Origin: Companilactobacillus pabuli
Lineage (GTDB): Bacteria > Bacillota > Bacilli > Lactobacillales > Lactobacillaceae
Assembly (NCBI RefSeq): GCF_014058425.1
Contig: NZ_CP049366.1
Span: 1,426,001-1,490,000 of the forward strand
Length of the DNA: 64,000 bases
Direction: 5' to 3'
The translations under genes and the position numbers were made by a program. Below, piece by piece: positions 62,484 to 64,000 of the stretch (the first letter of the stretch is position 1; each line of letters begins with the position of its first letter). The notes under the pieces were generated by a model that saw nothing but the letters and a program-made list of their open reading frames with translations, had not been told where the DNA came from and did not search any database.

Positions 62484-64000
62484 TTCATTCTCAAGATTTG
62501 TCTGATACGATCAACTCTTGAACCAACAATCTTATCAGCCAAAGACGTCTTCAAGACTAAGTATCCGTAAATAACTCCACCTAATCCAGCTTCCAAAATC
62601 AATGCTACTACACTGATAATTCGATCAGAATTTCCAACAAAGTGGAAAACTATCCAATTTACTAATAATACTGAAACAAACATTATCAAGGAGAATAAAA
62701 TAATTCCACTGATTCTTCTCGAGATCCGACCGGTATTGAAAGGATAAATTGCATGCAGTTTTGCTAACATAAGCCAACAAACAACACCCATACCGATACT
62801 TGTAGCCACTAACGGACCAAATTCGTGGAATAACCAAATCATTGGCAATTGCACAACTACCTTTACGATAAAACCATAAACGAAATACTTAATAGCCAAG
62901 CGATTACGATATAACGCTTGTAAAACGGCTGACAAAACGGTGAACAATCCCAACAATATTGAAATAACAGATGAGAACTGCAACATCAAGACACCTAAAG
63001 CGTCATAACGATAGAACGTCGTCCATAATGGTTGGGCCACTGCATACATCCCTAATGATGCGGGAATCATAATGAAGAAGAACAATTCCAAAGTATTAGA
63101 AATTTGATTTTCGATTTTTTCTTTATTGCCCTTCGAATACAATCCAGATAGGATTGGTACCGCTGTAACGGCCATAGCGGTTGATAATGAAACAATGATC
63201 ATGATTAGTTTATTAGCTTGAAAACCAAACAATGAGTAGTAATTATCTAATTGTGCTCCACTTGCATTAACGAATAATCTCATAAATTGATTAAATGTTG
63301 ATTGATCATACAAGTTAAAAAATGTTATCCCTGCATCCAAGATAATGAATGGCAATGCTTGTTGGAAAATTTCGCGAGTAAAGTTATTTTCATTAACATT
63401 TGCAACAGGTTTACCATTACGAGACAAGCTTCTTAATCTTGGCAGTCGTTTTAAAATCGCTAAAATCAGAATAACAATCGCCACAGCAGCACCAATGAAA
63501 GCCGCAAAGGTCGATTGAACAACGGCATTAATATAGCTACCCTTACTTACTATCATGATCATATAAGTTGCTATCAACATATAAATAACACGGGCAATTT
63601 GCTCAATAAATTGTGAGATAGCGGACGGAGCCATATCCGAATATCCTTGTAAATAACCTCTCAAAATACTCAAAATAGGAATAACCAGCACGGCTACCGC
63701 TAATGATTTGATAACCGGAATACTTCTTGGATCGCCATCAGTAAACATAACTGCTAAGAGTGGCGCCCCAAAGAACATGATTGCCCCAAAAATGACCCCC
63801 ATAAAGGTCATGATTTTGAGACCATGTTTGAATAATTTATTTCCGGTTGCATATTGATCTAACGCATTATAATGTGAAATTTGTTTAGAAATTGCTCCAG
63901 GAATTCCTGCTGTTGAAACAATCAGGAATAAACTATAGATATTATATCCTTTTGCGAACAATGCATTAGCCGCTGGATAATCAGACCCCATCCAGGCCAT
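62480..64000 (-). CDS. MATE/MOP-type polysaccharide or lipid II flippase (5' end cut)
   Basis: At least 506 codons, open to the right edge, so the N-terminus is missing. About 13 transmembrane helices are visible. Stretches such as AGIPGAISKQISHYNAL, RGYLQGYSDMAPSAISQFIEQIARV and TAVPILSGLYSKGN are typical of the SpoVB/YtgP/Amj-MurJ group of Firmicute flippases. It probably exports lipid-linked wall precursors. The visible part is intact; the family is usually about 530-550 aa. Confidence 0.88.
   Translation of the reverse strand: MAWMGSDYPAANALFAKGYNIYSLFLIVSTAGIPGAISKQISHYNALDQYATGNKLFKHGLKIMTFMGVIFGAIMFFGAPLLAVMFTDGDPRSIPVIKSLAVAVLVIPILSILRGYLQGYSDMAPSAISQFIEQIARVIYMLIATYMIMIVSKGSYINAVVQSTFAAFIGAAVAIVILILAILKRLPRLRSLSRNGKPVANVNENNFTREIFQQALPFIILDAGITFFNLYDQSTFNQFMRLFVNASGAQLDNYYSLFGFQANKLIMIIVSLSTAMAVTAVPILSGLYSKGNKEKIENQISNTLELFFFIMIPASLGMYAVAQPLWTTFYRYDALGVLMLQFSSVISILLGLFTVLSAVLQALYRNRLAIKYFVYGFIVKVVVQLPMIWLFHEFGPLVATSIGMGVVCWLMLAKLHAIYPFNTGRISRRISGIILFSLIMFVSVLLVNWIVFHFVGNSDRIISVVALILEAGLGGVIYGYLVLKTSLADKIVGSRVDRIRQILRMK

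Noticed and set aside
62480-64000. Flippase considered as an intact gene starting at 64000
   Set aside because: The visible start coincides with the window edge and the first residues are already inside a transmembrane region, so the 5' end is cut off.

Overview
The window is 64 kb of an AT-rich (roughly one-third GC by eye) low-GC Gram-positive chromosome. Gene content points to a heterofermentative or facultative member of the Lactobacillaceae, plausibly a Companilactobacillus-type species. The signs are strong Shine-Dalgarno sites, T-box leaders, an L20-type leader, the polA-mutM-coaE-nrdR-dnaB-dnaI-thrS order, an arc operon, yhaONM, ecsAB-hit-prsA and a WxL-like surface protein. The genus is an inference; no rRNA gene is present. 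I see no prophage, insertion sequence or CRISPR array.

Layout. 1-244: promoter and leader of an operon that starts off the left edge (probably infC-rpmI-rplT), read leftwards. 245-10412: a leftward replication and repair block: polA, mutM, coaE, nrdR, dnaB, dnaI, then T-box-controlled thrS, then an alcohol dehydrogenase-like oxidoreductase. 10528-11925: an MFS exporter. 12046-18530: three paralogous 399-aa amidohydrolases and two paralogous multi-pass membrane proteins, arranged as two divergent amidohydrolase/transporter modules. 18572-20898: murC, ytpR and a thioredoxin-like gene. 21022-25787: a small membrane protein, trmB, ecsBA, hit, a YtxH-like gene and the foldase prsA. 26112-33640: a universal stress protein, yhaM-yhaN-yhaO, a YheA-family gene and a class A penicillin-binding protein. 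33731-37347: an RluA-type pseudouridine synthase, a UbiA prenyltransferase and T-box-controlled argS.

37599-43517 is the complete arginine deiminase operon (arcA-arcB-arcD-arcT-arcC, read leftwards), with a strong promoter whose -35 box sits inside a perfect cre site. argS follows it under an Arg T-box (specifier CGC), so arginine catabolism and arginyl-tRNA charging are physically coupled. 43600-46700 is a loose accessory stretch: a GC-richer fragment, a lipoprotein, tRNA-Gly(CCC), a frameshifted TetR regulator and three small unrecognised proteins. 46895-49508: glnA and a PurR-box-preceded guaC, divergent. 49713-55319: two membrane glycosyltransferases and a 28-aa membrane peptide, divergent from an OmpR-type two-component system whose promoter carries a perfect 11-bp tandem repeat. 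55488-58427: a 979-residue secreted WxL-like protein. 58516-64000: ASCH protein, mscL, a small wHTH-like protein, an NADH oxidase/peroxidase, tRNA-Leu(CAG), nnrD and a flippase cut by the right edge.

The most unusual points are: (1) the duplicated amidohydrolase/transporter modules, a candidate uptake-and-hydrolysis system of unknown substrate; (2) a threonyl-tRNA synthetase whose synthetic site is intact but whose four editing residues are all replaced; (3) the two-component/glycosyltransferase/small-peptide locus with a pho-box-like tandem repeat; and (4) several small genes with good ribosome binding sites.
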